Below are positions 40,415 to 50,078 of a stretch of DNA of 64,000 nt, piece by piece (position 1 is the first letter of the stretch; the number at the start of each line of letters is the position of its first letter). The translations under genes were made by a program, and so were the position numbers. This DNA comes from Candidatus Microgenomates bacterium (GTDB lineage Bacteria; Patescibacteria; JACPGU01): positions 1-64,000 of the forward strand of contig JACPGU010000004.1 in assembly GCA_016188915.1 (NCBI GenBank), read 5' to 3'. The notes beneath the pieces were generated by a model. That model made no database searches, was not told the origin of the DNA, and saw only the letters and a list, made by a program, of their open reading frames with translations.

Positions 40415-41893
40415 ATGGCAAGTTTCATCAAAAAAATAAAAGGGGGTTTGAGGAAAAGAATACGACTTTTTTTTCACCCCTACGATCAGCTTTTTTCTGA
40501 CAATACGACTCGTTGTCATTTCATTGGCATCGGGGGGATTGGTATGAGCGGTCTGGCCCATATCATGAAAGAGAGAGGATTTAGCATTACGGGATCTGAC
40601 ATCTTGGAAAGTTCTATCACCAAAAAATTAGTCAAAGATGGAGTAAAAATTGCCATCGGGCATAAAAGAGTCAATCTGGCTGACTACACAGATGCTGTTG
40701 TTGTCTCTTCGGCTATTCCAAAAAACAATCCCGAGATTGAAAAAGCTTTGGAGCTAGGCATCCCTATTGTCAAAAGATCATATGTTTTAGGGCAGCTAAT
40801 GAAAAAGCAAAGAGGGATCGCTATTTCTGGCACACATGGCAAAACGACCACCACGACAATGATCACTCTACTTTTACAGGCGGCCAAAATGGATCCGGCA
40901 GCTCTAATCGGCGGGGAAGTAAAAAATATCGGTGGCAATTTCCTGGCAGGGAAGGGGCAATATTTCATCGCCGAAGCCTGCGAATACGATAGATCATTTC
41001 TCGATTTCTATCCCGAGGTGGCGGTGATTACTAATATAGAAGAGGATCATTTGGATTATTATCGTGATTTGGCAGAAATCAAAAAAGCTTTCAAGAAATT
41101 TGTCGCTAAAATTCCAAAAAAAGGATTACTGATTTTTTCCATGGACGATCGGAATGCTTACGAAGTGGCGCAAGCAGCCAGATGCCATGTTATTGGCTAT
41201 GGTTTTAGCAGCAAAAATAGGATGGAGGGTTTGAAAATTGATTCTTATTGGGAGGTAGAAGAAGTAGCGCAAGAAAAAGGCAAAACTAGATTTTCCGTCA
41301 GCAATGGTAAAAAAATGGGAGAATTTATCCTCCATATCCCAGGCAAGCATAATGTTTCCAACGCTTGCGCGTCTATTATTGTCGCTGATTATTTGGGAAT
41401 AGACCCTGAAATCATGAAAAAAACTTTGGCCGATTTTTCCGGCACCAAAAGAAGATTTGAAATATTAGGGGAGAAAGGCGGCGTTGTGATTATTGACGAT
41501 TACGCTCATCACCCGACGGAAATCAAAGCGACACTAGAAGGAGTGAAAAAATTTTATAAAGAGAAAAAAATAGTGGCTGTTTTTGAACCGCATCAATACA
41601 GCAGAACCAGGCTTTTGCTCAAAGAATTCGGCGCTTGTTTTGATAACGCTGACCTGGTGATTATTCCTGGTATCTACGCGGTACGCGACAGTAAGATAGA
41701 TATCAAAAGTGTGACACCAAAAGATCTGGTTTCTGAAATAGAAAAAAACGGTACTAATGCTATATATATAGAAGGCTACGAGAAAACCATCCAATATTTG
41801 CAGAAAAACTTAGGAAAAGATACCATTCTTCTCACCCTTGGCGCGGGGAATGTTTATAAAATAGGAGAAGGATATATGGGTCTTCACTTTTAA
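40415..41893 (+). CDS. murC: UDP-N-acetylmuramate-L-alanine ligase (MurC)
   Basis: Adds the first amino acid to UDP-MurNAc. From ATG 40415 (MASFIKKIKGG) the protein has 492 residues. N-domain CHFIGIGGIGMSGLAHIM, P-loop SGTHGKTTTTTMI, EACEYDRSFLDFYPEVAVITNIEEDHLDYY, and the C-terminal DDYAHHPTEIKATL and FEPHQYSRT motifs are all present. The in-frame TTG at 40385 is less likely a start. 24 nt separate it from ftsQ. Confidence 0.95.
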   Translation: MASFIKKIKGGLRKRIRLFFHPYDQLFSDNTTRCHFIGIGGIGMSGLAHIMKERGFSITGSDILESSITKKLVKDGVKIAIGHKRVNLADYTDAVVVSSAIPKNNPEIEKALELGIPIVKRSYVLGQLMKKQRGIAISGTHGKTTTTTMITLLLQAAKMDPAALIGGEVKNIGGNFLAGKGQYFIAEACEYDRSFLDFYPEVAVITNIEEDHLDYYRDLAEIKKAFKKFVAKIPKKGLLIFSMDDRNAYEVAQAARCHVIGYGFSSKNRMEGLKIDSYWEVEEVAQEKGKTRFSVSNGKKMGEFILHIPGKHNVSNACASIIVADYLGIDPEIMKKTLADFSGTKRRFEILGEKGGVVIIDDYAHHPTEIKATLEGVKKFYKEKKIVAVFEPHQYSRTRLLLKEFGACFDNADLVIIPGIYAVRDSKIDIKSVTPKDLVSEIEKNGTNAIYIEGYEKTIQYLQKNLGKDTILLTLGAGNVYKIGEGYMGLHF

Positions 41894-41916
41894 TTTTTTA
41901 CTCCTAACTGTATAAA

Positions 41917-42801
41917 ATGGTGTTTAGGATTTTTAGAAGAAAAAATAGGACATACTTGCCGCGGCAAAAAAGAGTAGAGCAGTATTATCAAACAGAAAAA
42001 AAGAAAAAATTTTCTTTTTCTTTTCGCTCGCCCATAGCCGAGGCGAAAAATTTACCCGGCCAATATGCCAATGCTATTTTTGGTCGGCCATATCGCCTAA
42101 TACGAGTATCTTATCTCTATATTGGGATTAGTCTGATTCTGACCCTAATTATTATTTACTTTGTTTTATTTTCTAGTATTTTTCAGATAAAAAAAATCAC
42201 TGTTTCCGGTAATCAGGTTTTACTAGAAGACGATGTCGTTAGTTTTTTGAAAGATCGCAATATTGAAAAGAAAAATATTTTTCTGCTGAATTCTTCTCAG
42301 CTGAAAGGTATTTTAAAAGATTATTATCGTAGGATAGAGGATGTCAGGGTTTATCGTGTTTTACCTTCTAAGATAAAAATAAAAATCAGTGAAAAACCCA
42401 GTGCTATTATTTGGCGGACGGGGGAGAGCAGGTATCTTTTGGATATGAACGGATTTGTTTTGGGCCAGCCAGAAGAAGGCACTCCGATGCCGGAAGTGAC
42501 GGATTTGGCCGCTTTGCCTGTTGGTGATGGCGCGCGAGTAGTGACTAGAACTTTTATTGATTTTGTTAATACGGTAGATGAAAGTTTGAAAAAAAGATTT
42601 GGCCTAGGCGTTGTGGGCTATAGCATCAATCAAACTACTTTTGAATTAAAGACTCATATCAATAGTGGATTCTACCTGCTTTTTGATACATTGGCCGATC
42701 CATCGGAACAATTAGAAAAATTGACCAAAGTTTATGAAAAAGGTGAAATCATTAACGAATATGTGATTTTATCAATAGAAGGGAAGGTCATCGTGAAATA
42801 A
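41917..42801 (+). CDS. ftsQ: Division protein FtsQ/DivIB
   Basis: A bitopic septal protein of 294 residues. It has a long basic cytoplasmic region (RKNRTYLPRQKRVEQYYQTEKKKK), one transmembrane helix at about 68-90 (LYIGISLILTLIIIYFVLF), a POTRA domain (IKKITVSGNQVLLEDDVVSFLKD...RVYRVLPSKIKIKISEKPSAIIW) and the beta domain beginning LLDMNGFVLG. It follows murC as in the standard dcw order and ends 6 nt before recJ. Confidence 0.92.
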   Translation: MVFRIFRRKNRTYLPRQKRVEQYYQTEKKKKFSFSFRSPIAEAKNLPGQYANAIFGRPYRLIRVSYLYIGISLILTLIIIYFVLFSSIFQIKKITVSGNQVLLEDDVVSFLKDRNIEKKNIFLLNSSQLKGILKDYYRRIEDVRVYRVLPSKIKIKISEKPSAIIWRTGESRYLLDMNGFVLGQPEEGTPMPEVTDLAALPVGDGARVVTRTFIDFVNTVDESLKKRFGLGVVGYSINQTTFELKTHINSGFYLLFDTLADPSEQLEKLTKVYEKGEIINEYVILSIEGKVIVK

Positions 42802-42807
42802 GGGCCC

Positions 42808-44502
42808 ATGAATAATACCATTTGGAAAATCACAGACAAAATATCTGCCAAAGCCCAAAAGGCTTTGGCAGATTATGATGAGGTAACCCGCCAATTACTT
42901 TTCAGTCGTGGCATTATTACAAAAAAAGAAGCAGAAGATTTTTTTCATCCCAACTACGAAGATTTGCCAGATCCCTATTCGATGAAAGATATGGAGAAAG
43001 CGGTAAAAAGAATCATTCGAGCGATAGAAAAAAAAGAAAGAATAGTAATCTATGGAGATTATGATGTGGACGGGATCACCTCTACCGCTTTGCTCTATCA
43101 AGGATTATTACGCTTGGGAGCTGACGTCAAATTTTATATTCCACATCGTGTCAAAGAAGGCTATGGAATGAATGTGGCTTCTATCGATTTTTTAGCCGAA
43201 GAAGGTACACGACTCATCATCACTGTCGATAATGGCATCAGCGCCCATGAAGAGATAGAGCAGGCCAAAAAATTGGGCATGGATATTGTGATAACCGATC
43301 ATCATGAGATAACCAAAGATGTTCCGGAAGCGTATGCGATATTGAACCCCAAACAAAAAAACGATGCCTACCCCTTTAAGGATCTTTGTGGAGTAGGGGT
43401 AGCCTTTAAGTTAATTTCGGCCTTGGTTATCAAAACGAAAAAAAAAGATTTTTCCCCTGATCAGCTGAAGTGGTATTTGGATTTGGTGGCGCTGGGAACT
43501 ATTTCCGATGTTATGCCATTGGTTGGAGAAAATAGGGCTTTGGTTCATTTTGGTTTGATAGTTTTGACTCAGACAAAAAATATCGGGCTAAAAGCTTTGG
43601 CAAAAATTGGAGGGATTGATTTGAAAAAAAGTAGTCCCTACACGATAGGATTTCAGATCGGACCGAGGTTGAACGCCGCCGGGCGAATGGCGCATGCCGA
43701 GACGGCACTTTCTTTGATTTTGGCGGATGATATTCCGACTGCCGAAATGCTAGCTTTAAGACTGGAAAGATTGAATAGCGAGAGGCAAAAAACCGTTAAA
43801 GAAAGTTTGGAAAATTTGAAAGCTAGCTTTGTTGAAAAAAAAATGACCAAAGCATTGGTTGTTGGGCATAAAGATTGGTCGGCTGGCATTATTGGTTTGA
43901 TTGCTGGCAGAATGTCGGAAGAATTTTCCCGGCCGGTTTTTTGTCTGTCTTTGGACGGAGATGTTTTCAAGGGTTCGGTTAGATCGTCTATTAATTTTTC
44001 CGTGATAGAAGCTCTATCGGCTACCAAAGAATGCTATATTGGTTATGGAGGGCATTTCGCGGCGGGAGGATTTTCTATTCTGCCGGAAAATTTTGATATA
44101 TTTCAAAGTAAAATAATATCTTACGCGGAGAATATTTTGCAAGATGAGGATATGGCAAAAATTTTAATGATTGATATGGAGATTGATGGGGGAGAGATTG
44201 GAGAAGAATTATTTACCAAAATTCAAAAATTTGCTCCTTTTGGGCAGGGGAATAGAGAGCCGGTTTTTGCGAGCCAATTCAAAATAAAAGAAGCCAAGGC
44301 GGTAGGCGAAGACGGCAAACATTTGAAGCTGGCGCTGTCTTCTGATTCTAAAAATATTTATGGCATTGCTTTTGGTTTGGGGGATTTGGCTTCTCGCCTC
44401 CCCTTTGGGACAGATGTCAAAATAGCTTATAATATTTCGGAAAATATCTGGGGGGAAAGGAGGAGGATAGAGATGAAGGTGAAGGATATAAAGATAGGAT
44501 AG
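42808..44502 (+). CDS. recJ: Single-stranded-DNA exonuclease RecJ
   Basis: A 5'-3' ssDNA exonuclease of recombination and repair. The protein has 564 residues. DHH-family motifs: VIYGDYDVDGITSTALL, IITVDNGISAHEE, VITDHHEI and GTISDVMPL in the first domain, and the DHHA1 signature GYGGHFAAGGFSI at about 414-426, then a C-terminal OB-fold (KFAPFGQGNREPVF). The 6-nt gap suggests it is translated with ftsQ, an unusual partner for a repair nuclease. Confidence 0.95.
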   Translation: MNNTIWKITDKISAKAQKALADYDEVTRQLLFSRGIITKKEAEDFFHPNYEDLPDPYSMKDMEKAVKRIIRAIEKKERIVIYGDYDVDGITSTALLYQGLLRLGADVKFYIPHRVKEGYGMNVASIDFLAEEGTRLIITVDNGISAHEEIEQAKKLGMDIVITDHHEITKDVPEAYAILNPKQKNDAYPFKDLCGVGVAFKLISALVIKTKKKDFSPDQLKWYLDLVALGTISDVMPLVGENRALVHFGLIVLTQTKNIGLKALAKIGGIDLKKSSPYTIGFQIGPRLNAAGRMAHAETALSLILADDIPTAEMLALRLERLNSERQKTVKESLENLKASFVEKKMTKALVVGHKDWSAGIIGLIAGRMSEEFSRPVFCLSLDGDVFKGSVRSSINFSVIEALSATKECYIGYGGHFAAGGFSILPENFDIFQSKIISYAENILQDEDMAKILMIDMEIDGGEIGEELFTKIQKFAPFGQGNREPVFASQFKIKEAKAVGEDGKHLKLALSSDSKNIYGIAFGLGDLASRLPFGTDVKIAYNISENIWGERRRIEMKVKDIKIG

Positions 44503-44564
44503 AAAACAAAAAAATAAAAAACTAAAAAAATATTAATTTCTTATTTTCTTAATTTCTTATTTTT

Positions 44565-46196
44565 TCATCTCATCGTATTGAGTAACGATATTCCCGTCAT
44601 CTCGGCGGGCTTTTTGATGTTTAGCAGATCTAAAATAGTGGGGGCGACATCAGACAGAGTGCCGGTTGGCTCCATAATCAGTTCACGAAAGGTAGGAGAG
44701 GCTTTGGTTTTTTTCAAATCTCTGTGCGCCAAAATCAAAGGCACCGGGTAGATATTGTGTTCAGTGTCTACTTCACCTGTTTCAAAATTGATCATCTCTT
44801 CACTATTGCCATGATCAGAAGTGATGATGACAGACCCTCCCAGATCAATAATTTTTTTTGCTATTTTGCCTAAAAGATCGTCTACTTTTTCTATCCCCCG
44901 ACAAGTGGCAGAAAAATCTCCAGTATGGCCCACCATGTCAGGATTGGCAAAATTGATGACATAAAAATCTTGTTCGTTTTTTTCTAAACTTCCCAAAACT
45001 TTTTTAGCGATAGATTCGGCGCTCATGTGGGGCGCTTCATCAAAATTGCCAACTTTTAGAGAAGGGATGATGATGCGCGACTCGTTGGGGTATGGTTTTT
45101 CTTGTCCGCCATTGAAGAAATAAGTGACATGGGGATATTTTTGCGTTTCAGCGATATGCAATTGTTTGAGACCATGTTTGGCCAAGACTTCGGCTAAGGG
45201 ATTTTTTATATTATTTTCAGGAAAGATGACGGGGAGACCAAGAGTGGGATCGTATTCAGTCATGGAGGCAATGAAAAGTTTTTTTATTTTTTTCACTTTA
45301 AAACCGCGAAAACGACGATCGGCAAAGGTGGCAACGATTTGCCTCATACGATCGGGACGGAAATTAAAGCAAAGCAAAGCGTCTCCATCGGTAATCCCAG
45401 TGATAGGTTTTTTGTTTTTATCAATTACGGTAGTAGGTTCAATGAATTCATCAGTTTTGCCCTTGGCATAGGCGGAAGCGATAACTTCGCGAATATTTTG
45501 TGTTTTATTGTTTGATGTGCCGATGATAGATTTGTAAGCCAGCTCTGTTCTTTCCCAGATTTTATCTCTATCCATACCAAAATAGCGACCACCGATACTG
45601 GCGATTTGAGCATCTATTTTCAATTCTTTTATTTTTTTCTCTATATCGAAAATAAAATTTTCAGCGACATTGGGCTGGCTATCGCGACCATCGGTAAAAA
45701 GATGAAGAAAGATTTTTTTTATTTTTGCTTTCTCTGCCCACTCCAAAAGATAGAGGAGATGTTCTATGTGAGAATGGACACCTCCAGCTGAAATCAGCCC
45801 CAAAAGATGCAAATTGCCCTTGGTTTTTTTCAAATGATGGAGTATATCATTCGTCACTGAGTTTTCTTCCAGCGCGCCGTGTTCAATGGCGCGCGAGACG
45901 CGAAGCAAGGGTTGATAAACAACACGACCGGCACCGATATTCAAATGGCCGACCTCAGAATTGCCGAATTCACCATAGGGTAGCCCTACTTCATTGCCAG
46001 AAGAATGAAGGAGGGTTTTGACAAAATATTTAGCAAGGTAATCTAGATTGGGGGTTTTGGCATGCCAAACAGCATTGCCTTCCGAGATCGGCGAGATGCC
46101 GAATCCATCCAAGATAACGAGAGCAACAGGATGAGGGATTTTTTCTATTTTGTCGCGATTGGTAATTGTTTTGCCAAAAAAAGAGAACATACCCAT
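44565..46196 (-). CDS. gpmI: Cofactor-independent phosphoglycerate mutase
   Basis: A Mn-dependent glycolytic enzyme that interconverts 3- and 2-phosphoglycerate. The protein has 543 residues, close to family length. VALVILDGFGIS carries the first metal ligands, NSEVGHLNIGAGRVVYQ contains the catalytic Ser, GVHSHIEHL and FTDGRDS follow, and the C-terminal DHGNSEEM and GEVDTEHN supply further ligands. Convergent with recJ, with a T/A-rich microrepeat spacer between. Confidence 0.96.
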   Translation of the reverse strand: MGMFSFFGKTITNRDKIEKIPHPVALVILDGFGISPISEGNAVWHAKTPNLDYLAKYFVKTLLHSSGNEVGLPYGEFGNSEVGHLNIGAGRVVYQPLLRVSRAIEHGALEENSVTNDILHHLKKTKGNLHLLGLISAGGVHSHIEHLLYLLEWAEKAKIKKIFLHLFTDGRDSQPNVAENFIFDIEKKIKELKIDAQIASIGGRYFGMDRDKIWERTELAYKSIIGTSNNKTQNIREVIASAYAKGKTDEFIEPTTVIDKNKKPITGITDGDALLCFNFRPDRMRQIVATFADRRFRGFKVKKIKKLFIASMTEYDPTLGLPVIFPENNIKNPLAEVLAKHGLKQLHIAETQKYPHVTYFFNGGQEKPYPNESRIIIPSLKVGNFDEAPHMSAESIAKKVLGSLEKNEQDFYVINFANPDMVGHTGDFSATCRGIEKVDDLLGKIAKKIIDLGGSVIITSDHGNSEEMINFETGEVDTEHNIYPVPLILAHRDLKKTKASPTFRELIMEPTGTLSDVAPTILDLLNIKKPAEMTGISLLNTMR

Positions 46197-46294
46197 ATTC
46201 TTTTGTTTTTATTTTTACCTATTATCTATCATATAAGAAAGATTGTGGCATTGCAATTAGAACATCTTTCGTTGTGATGCTTGGCGTTAAAAAA

Positions 46295-46378
46295 TGCCGC
46301 GGGAGAGACTCGAACTCTCATGATATTGCTATCGCAGGATTTTGAGTCCTGTGCGTCTACCAGTTCCGCCACCGCGGC
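46295..46378 (-). tRNA. tRNA-Leu (anticodon CAA)
   Basis: Read on the minus strand, acceptor GCCGCGG pairs with CCGCGGC, D-arm GGCGGAACTGGTAGACGC, anticodon stem CAGGA/TCCTG around loop CTCAAAA (anticodon CAA), a long class II variable arm, and T-loop GTTCGAGTC. It is 84 nt long and CCA is not encoded. A T-run follows the 3' end. Confidence 0.95.
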
Positions 46379-46510
46379 TCTTTGTTGCAAAAACAAAATA
46401 AATAACAGTGAATAGAAAGAACAAAAGTCTATTGAGATAACTACCAATATATCATAGCAAAAAAATCCTTCAGTTTCAATTTTTATTTTTTTTACTATGA
46501 AAACAAGTCT

Positions 46511-46538
46511 TTGCCAAAAGCCGGTATTTTGTTAGAAT
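46511..46538 (+). promoter_or_regulatory. Promoter of the sortase gene (predicted leaderless)
   Basis: TTGCCA (46511-46516), 16 bp, TAGAAT (46533-46538), then 6 nt to ATG. Confidence 0.6.
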
Positions 46539-46544
46539 AGGGCA

Positions 46545-47264
46545 ATGGCTGACGGCTACTACCAAAAAAAAGGACTTATTCCCCATTGGCTCAAAAGAGA
46601 ATTGGCGGTTTTTGGCGGAATGTTCGTAGAAAGCTCCAAATTCATCTTGGTGTCTTTTTTGGTATTCGGCACTATTTTTGGCTCTATCAATGGTCCCGCC
46701 ATTTGGAATAATGTTCGTTGGTGGTGGTATGTCAATTATGTGGACGATCATTCTGGCAGTTGGTGGGGATTGAAATTGCCCAGCATCGGCGATGACGCGA
46801 CGCCGGACAATACTCTTTTTATTCCCAAAATAGGCGTTCAGACACCTATCCAATACTCCAAAACTCGTTTGAACTCCGAAGTGAACAAACTCTTGCTTGA
46901 TGGCGTAGTGCATTATGCCGACACTGCCTTGCCAGGAAAGAGGGGCAATGTTTTTATTACCGGACACTCTTCTTTTTACTGGTGGAGCAAGGGAAATTAT
47001 AATAGTATTTTTAGCATTTTGGACAAATTGGTGGTGGGCGATATTGTCTATATCAACTACAATGGCGTTCGCTATACCTACCGAGTAGAAAAAACCAAAG
47101 TAACATTGCCGACTGATCTGTCGGTGCTTTCGCAGGGAGACGAGAACATTTTGACTCTTATGACCTGCACGCCCGTAGGCACTAATTATCGCCGGCTGAT
47201 AGTGACAGCCAAACAGATTTCTCCTGCCCCTCCATCGGCTAAAAAAACTTTTTTAAAACTCTAA
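46545..47264 (+). CDS. Sortase-family transpeptidase
   Basis: A membrane-anchored cysteine transpeptidase that would attach surface proteins. The protein has 239 residues: a transmembrane helix at about 31-50 (SKFILVSFLVFGTIFGSING), then the sortase barrel with IPKIGVQTPI, catalytic His141 (ITGHSS), Cys208 (TLMTCTP) and Arg216/217 (NYRRLIV). The class (D or E) cannot be fixed by eye. No LPXTG-like substrate was found in the giant surface proteins of this window, so its substrates must lie elsewhere or use another signal. Its 3' end overlaps the convergent PEGA gene by 4 nt. Confidence 0.9.
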   Translation: MADGYYQKKGLIPHWLKRELAVFGGMFVESSKFILVSFLVFGTIFGSINGPAIWNNVRWWWYVNYVDDHSGSWWGLKLPSIGDDATPDNTLFIPKIGVQTPIQYSKTRLNSEVNKLLLDGVVHYADTALPGKRGNVFITGHSSFYWWSKGNYNSIFSILDKLVVGDIVYINYNGVRYTYRVEKTKVTLPTDLSVLSQGDENILTLMTCTPVGTNYRRLIVTAKQISPAPPSAKKTFLKL

Positions 47265-48631
47265 AAAGAGATCAGGGCAAGTGATTTGCCACTATCTTTT
47301 TGCTCTACTACTAGAATAGCCGAAGAACCGACTACGCGAAAATCATAGACGGCAGAATCCGTAATGAGCGTGTTGTTACTACCATCCAGCCGAATGAGAT
47401 TGAGGCGATTGTCGGCGGTGTAAAAAAGATAATAATTATTGGCGAATTCTCTCAAATCGCTTAAAGGCTGGCTGATTCTGGTAATCAGTTTGTTTTGTTT
47501 TTCTTTCTTTATTTCATTGGGGTCAAAACGCCATATCTCATAATTGCGGGTATAGTAAATATCGTATCCTTTATCGCCATAAAGTAGGCGAGTCACTTGA
47601 TCATTGAGGCTGATAGTCGGCTCACCAGAAGAGAATACGCCGAGTTGGCCGTTATTCAAAATATAAAATTGTCGCCCATTTGCTCCCGGCAAAATAGTGA
47701 AATCATCGCTTGGAGTGAAATCATCAAGGACAAAATCAATCTGCTCTATACTGGTATCGTAGCGAGCCAATTTTTTCTCCGCATTTTGGACAAAGTATAA
47801 ATATTGATTATCTCCGGAGACGGATGAAACATTTTTGACGGCGATATTGATATTTTTTTGCGCTATATTGATCTGGTAAAGATCGCGGCCGTTAGTGCCA
47901 AAAAGTTCATTATTATTTTTGTCCAAGAAAAATATCTCTTCAAAAAAAGGAGAGAAAGAAAAAGCTTGATGGAAATAAAAACCTTCCCTGGTGTCAGTGT
48001 CCAGCCAATAAATAATATTACCAATATCACGGATGAAAATAACGGTTGATCTTTTGCTGTCGCTTGACCAAAAAAAGCGGATATTTTTCGTTTGATCGGG
48101 GATTTTTATGCCTAGATCGTAATCAGTTTTTTTACTTAAATCATAAATATTGACGGAACGATCAACCGTATAAATCATCTTGCGACTGTTGGGAGCAAAG
48201 GAAAAATCTTGAATATTTTTTTCTAAAAGAGATGTTTTTTGGATATTTTCTGGGACAAAGATGATTTTTTCTATTTCAGTAATCAATTCCGGGACGATAA
48301 TAATATGTTCGCGATAGGGGAGATAGCTTTCTTTTTTTATCTCCAGATCGTATTCTCCTGGAAAAAGACTGATGCTTTTGGAATTGTGCCAAATGCTAGG
48401 TAGCAAGCTCTCTTTGAAGGGGGCTGGCTGGCCGTTTATGAAAATATTAGCGCCACCATCCGGGCTTTTGAAGACCAAGAGGCCGGTTTTTTGTACTTTC
48501 CAAGTATGGGTGTTTACTCTATAGCCGGCAGCGTAAAGAGCCAAATACAAACAAAAAACCGACAAAGCAACTATGATAATTGTGGCTATGGTGTAGTATA
48601 GAGTTTTTTTGAATATTTTTTTCGCGGTCAT
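47261..48631 (-). CDS. Membrane-anchored PEGA/beta-propeller protein
   Basis: A 456-residue protein. One transmembrane helix near the N-terminus (about 11-36), then a PEGA-like domain (about 48-110: GLLVFKSPDGGANIFINGQPAPFKES...LFPGEYDLEIKKESYLPY), then a WD40-like propeller (about 130-456) with repeated F-x-W/S-x-D-S-K and YxxxNAEKKLARYD patterns. The propeller should lie outside the membrane. Its role is unknown; such proteins may bind surface polymers or peptidoglycan. Divergent from murA. Confidence 0.75.
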   Translation of the reverse strand: MTAKKIFKKTLYYTIATIIIVALSVFCLYLALYAAGYRVNTHTWKVQKTGLLVFKSPDGGANIFINGQPAPFKESLLPSIWHNSKSISLFPGEYDLEIKKESYLPYREHIIIVPELITEIEKIIFVPENIQKTSLLEKNIQDFSFAPNSRKMIYTVDRSVNIYDLSKKTDYDLGIKIPDQTKNIRFFWSSDSKRSTVIFIRDIGNIIYWLDTDTREGFYFHQAFSFSPFFEEIFFLDKNNNELFGTNGRDLYQINIAQKNINIAVKNVSSVSGDNQYLYFVQNAEKKLARYDTSIEQIDFVLDDFTPSDDFTILPGANGRQFYILNNGQLGVFSSGEPTISLNDQVTRLLYGDKGYDIYYTRNYEIWRFDPNEIKKEKQNKLITRISQPLSDLREFANNYYLFYTADNRLNLIRLDGSNNTLITDSAVYDFRVVGSSAILVVEQKDSGKSLALISF

Positions 48632-48640
48632 GGCGCCTTT

Positions 48641-48668
48641 ATTATAGCATCTTTTTTACCCCAGACAA
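48641..48668 (-). promoter_or_regulatory. Promoter of the PEGA/propeller gene (predicted leaderless)
   Basis: Minus strand: TTGTCT (48663-48668), 16 bp, TATAAT (48641-48646), then 9 nt to ATG. On the plus strand the murA ATG is 9 nt after its own TATAAT (48694-48699). Confidence 0.55.
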
Positions 48669-48708
48669 ACTATCTAGGCAAAACAAACAATGATATAATA
48701 AGGCTCTT

Positions 48709-49968
48709 ATGGAAAAATTGATAATCTGTGGTGGGAAAAAATTAACAGGCAAGATTTCGGCATCTGGTTCTAAAAACGCGGCCCTACCTCTGATGGGGGC
48801 ATCTATTTTGACCGATGAAAAAATAATATTACGAAAAGTGCCGGATTTGGCTGACATTCGCGTAATGATTAAGATATTGCAACATATCGGTAAAAAAATA
48901 TCTTTTCATGGTGGCGTAATGGAGATTGAGCGGGGGAAGGAGACCAAAACAGAGGCTCCTTACGAATTGGTCCGGCAAATGCGCGCCTCAATTATCGTTT
49001 TGGGACCGCTTTTGGCAAGATTTGGCCAATGCCGAGTTTCTTTGCCTGGCGGTTGCGCTTTTGGTCCGCGGCCGGTGGATTTGCATATCAAGGGTATGGA
49101 AAATCTGGGGGCAAAAATAACTCTTAATCATGGCTATATCTCGGCTAGTGCTAAAAAATTAAAAGGCAAAGAGATGGTTTTGGCGGGAGAATTCGGCTCA
49201 TCTGTTTTGGGAACCGACAATGTAATGATGGCGGCAACTTTGGCCGAGGGCAAAACCGTCATCAAAAGCGCGGCTCGTGAGCCAGAATGTGTTGATTTGG
49301 CGGGACTGCTCGTCTCTATGGGAGCCAAAATATCAGGGGCGGGGACAGATACCATCACTATTGAGGGAGTGGACGAATTGACCGGCGCTGACTATACTAT
49401 TATTCCGGACAGGATAGAGGTAGCAACTTATTTGGCGGCGGGAGTGGTGACAGGTGGAGAGGTAACGGTAGAAAATTGCCGTCCGGATCATTTGGAGAAT
49501 CCTTTGGATTTTTTAAAAAAAGTAGGATTTGATATTATAAAAGATGAAAACAGCATAAAAATCAGCGGACAGGGCAGGTATCCTTTGAATATCGCTACTG
49601 GGCCGTATCCTGGTTTTCCTACTGATTTGCAGGCTATTTTTACCGTTATTGCTTGCTTACTCCCAGGTGAAAGTCATATTTCGGAGGGCATTTATTTAGA
49701 CAGATTTTCTCATATTTTGGAATTGGCGAGACTCGGAGCCAAAATAGAGTCCAAAGGTTCCAGCATCACCATCAAAGGCAAAAGCAAATTGACTGGCGCG
49801 CCTATCCAAGCCTCTGATTTGCGTTGTGGCGCGGCGCTGGCGCTGGCGGCCTTGATGGCTTGCAACACTACGGAGCTTGCCGGAGTCTATCATATAGATA
49901 GGGGTTATGAAAATTTTGAAGAAAAACTGAGGAGTTTGGGGGCGGAGATAGAGAGGGAAGGGGATTAG
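48709..49968 (+). CDS. murA: UDP-GlcNAc 1-carboxyvinyltransferase (MurA)
   Basis: The first committed step of peptidoglycan synthesis: enolpyruvyl transfer to UDP-GlcNAc. The protein has 419 residues. SGSKNAALPLMGASIL at the start, catalytic Cys116 in PGGCAFGPRPVDLH (the fosfomycin target), GFPTDLQAIFTV and the late DLRCGAALALAAL are characteristic. It keeps Cys rather than Asp at the active site, which predicts fosfomycin sensitivity. A TATAAT lies 9 nt before ATG. Confidence 0.96.
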   Translation: MEKLIICGGKKLTGKISASGSKNAALPLMGASILTDEKIILRKVPDLADIRVMIKILQHIGKKISFHGGVMEIERGKETKTEAPYELVRQMRASIIVLGPLLARFGQCRVSLPGGCAFGPRPVDLHIKGMENLGAKITLNHGYISASAKKLKGKEMVLAGEFGSSVLGTDNVMMAATLAEGKTVIKSAAREPECVDLAGLLVSMGAKISGAGTDTITIEGVDELTGADYTIIPDRIEVATYLAAGVVTGGEVTVENCRPDHLENPLDFLKKVGFDIIKDENSIKISGQGRYPLNIATGPYPGFPTDLQAIFTVIACLLPGESHISEGIYLDRFSHILELARLGAKIESKGSSITIKGKSKLTGAPIQASDLRCGAALALAALMACNTTELAGVYHIDRGYENFEEKLRSLGAEIEREGD

Positions 49969-49973
49969 TTAAT

Positions 49974-50070
49974 TTTTGAATTTTGTAATTTTTAATTTTT
50001 AAATAAATCTTAATTTTTAATGTTTAAAAATTTGAATTTAGAAATTATTTAAAAATTACAAAATTCAAAA
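49974..50070. repeat. Perfect 22-bp AT-rich inverted repeat
   Basis: Arms 49974-49995 and 50049-50070 are exact reverse complements (core GAATTTTGTAATTTTTAA). It fills the spacer between murA and the glycosyltransferase gene. It is another member of the AT-rich palindromic spacer families in this window. Confidence 0.8.
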
Positions 50071-50078
50071 TTCTAAAT

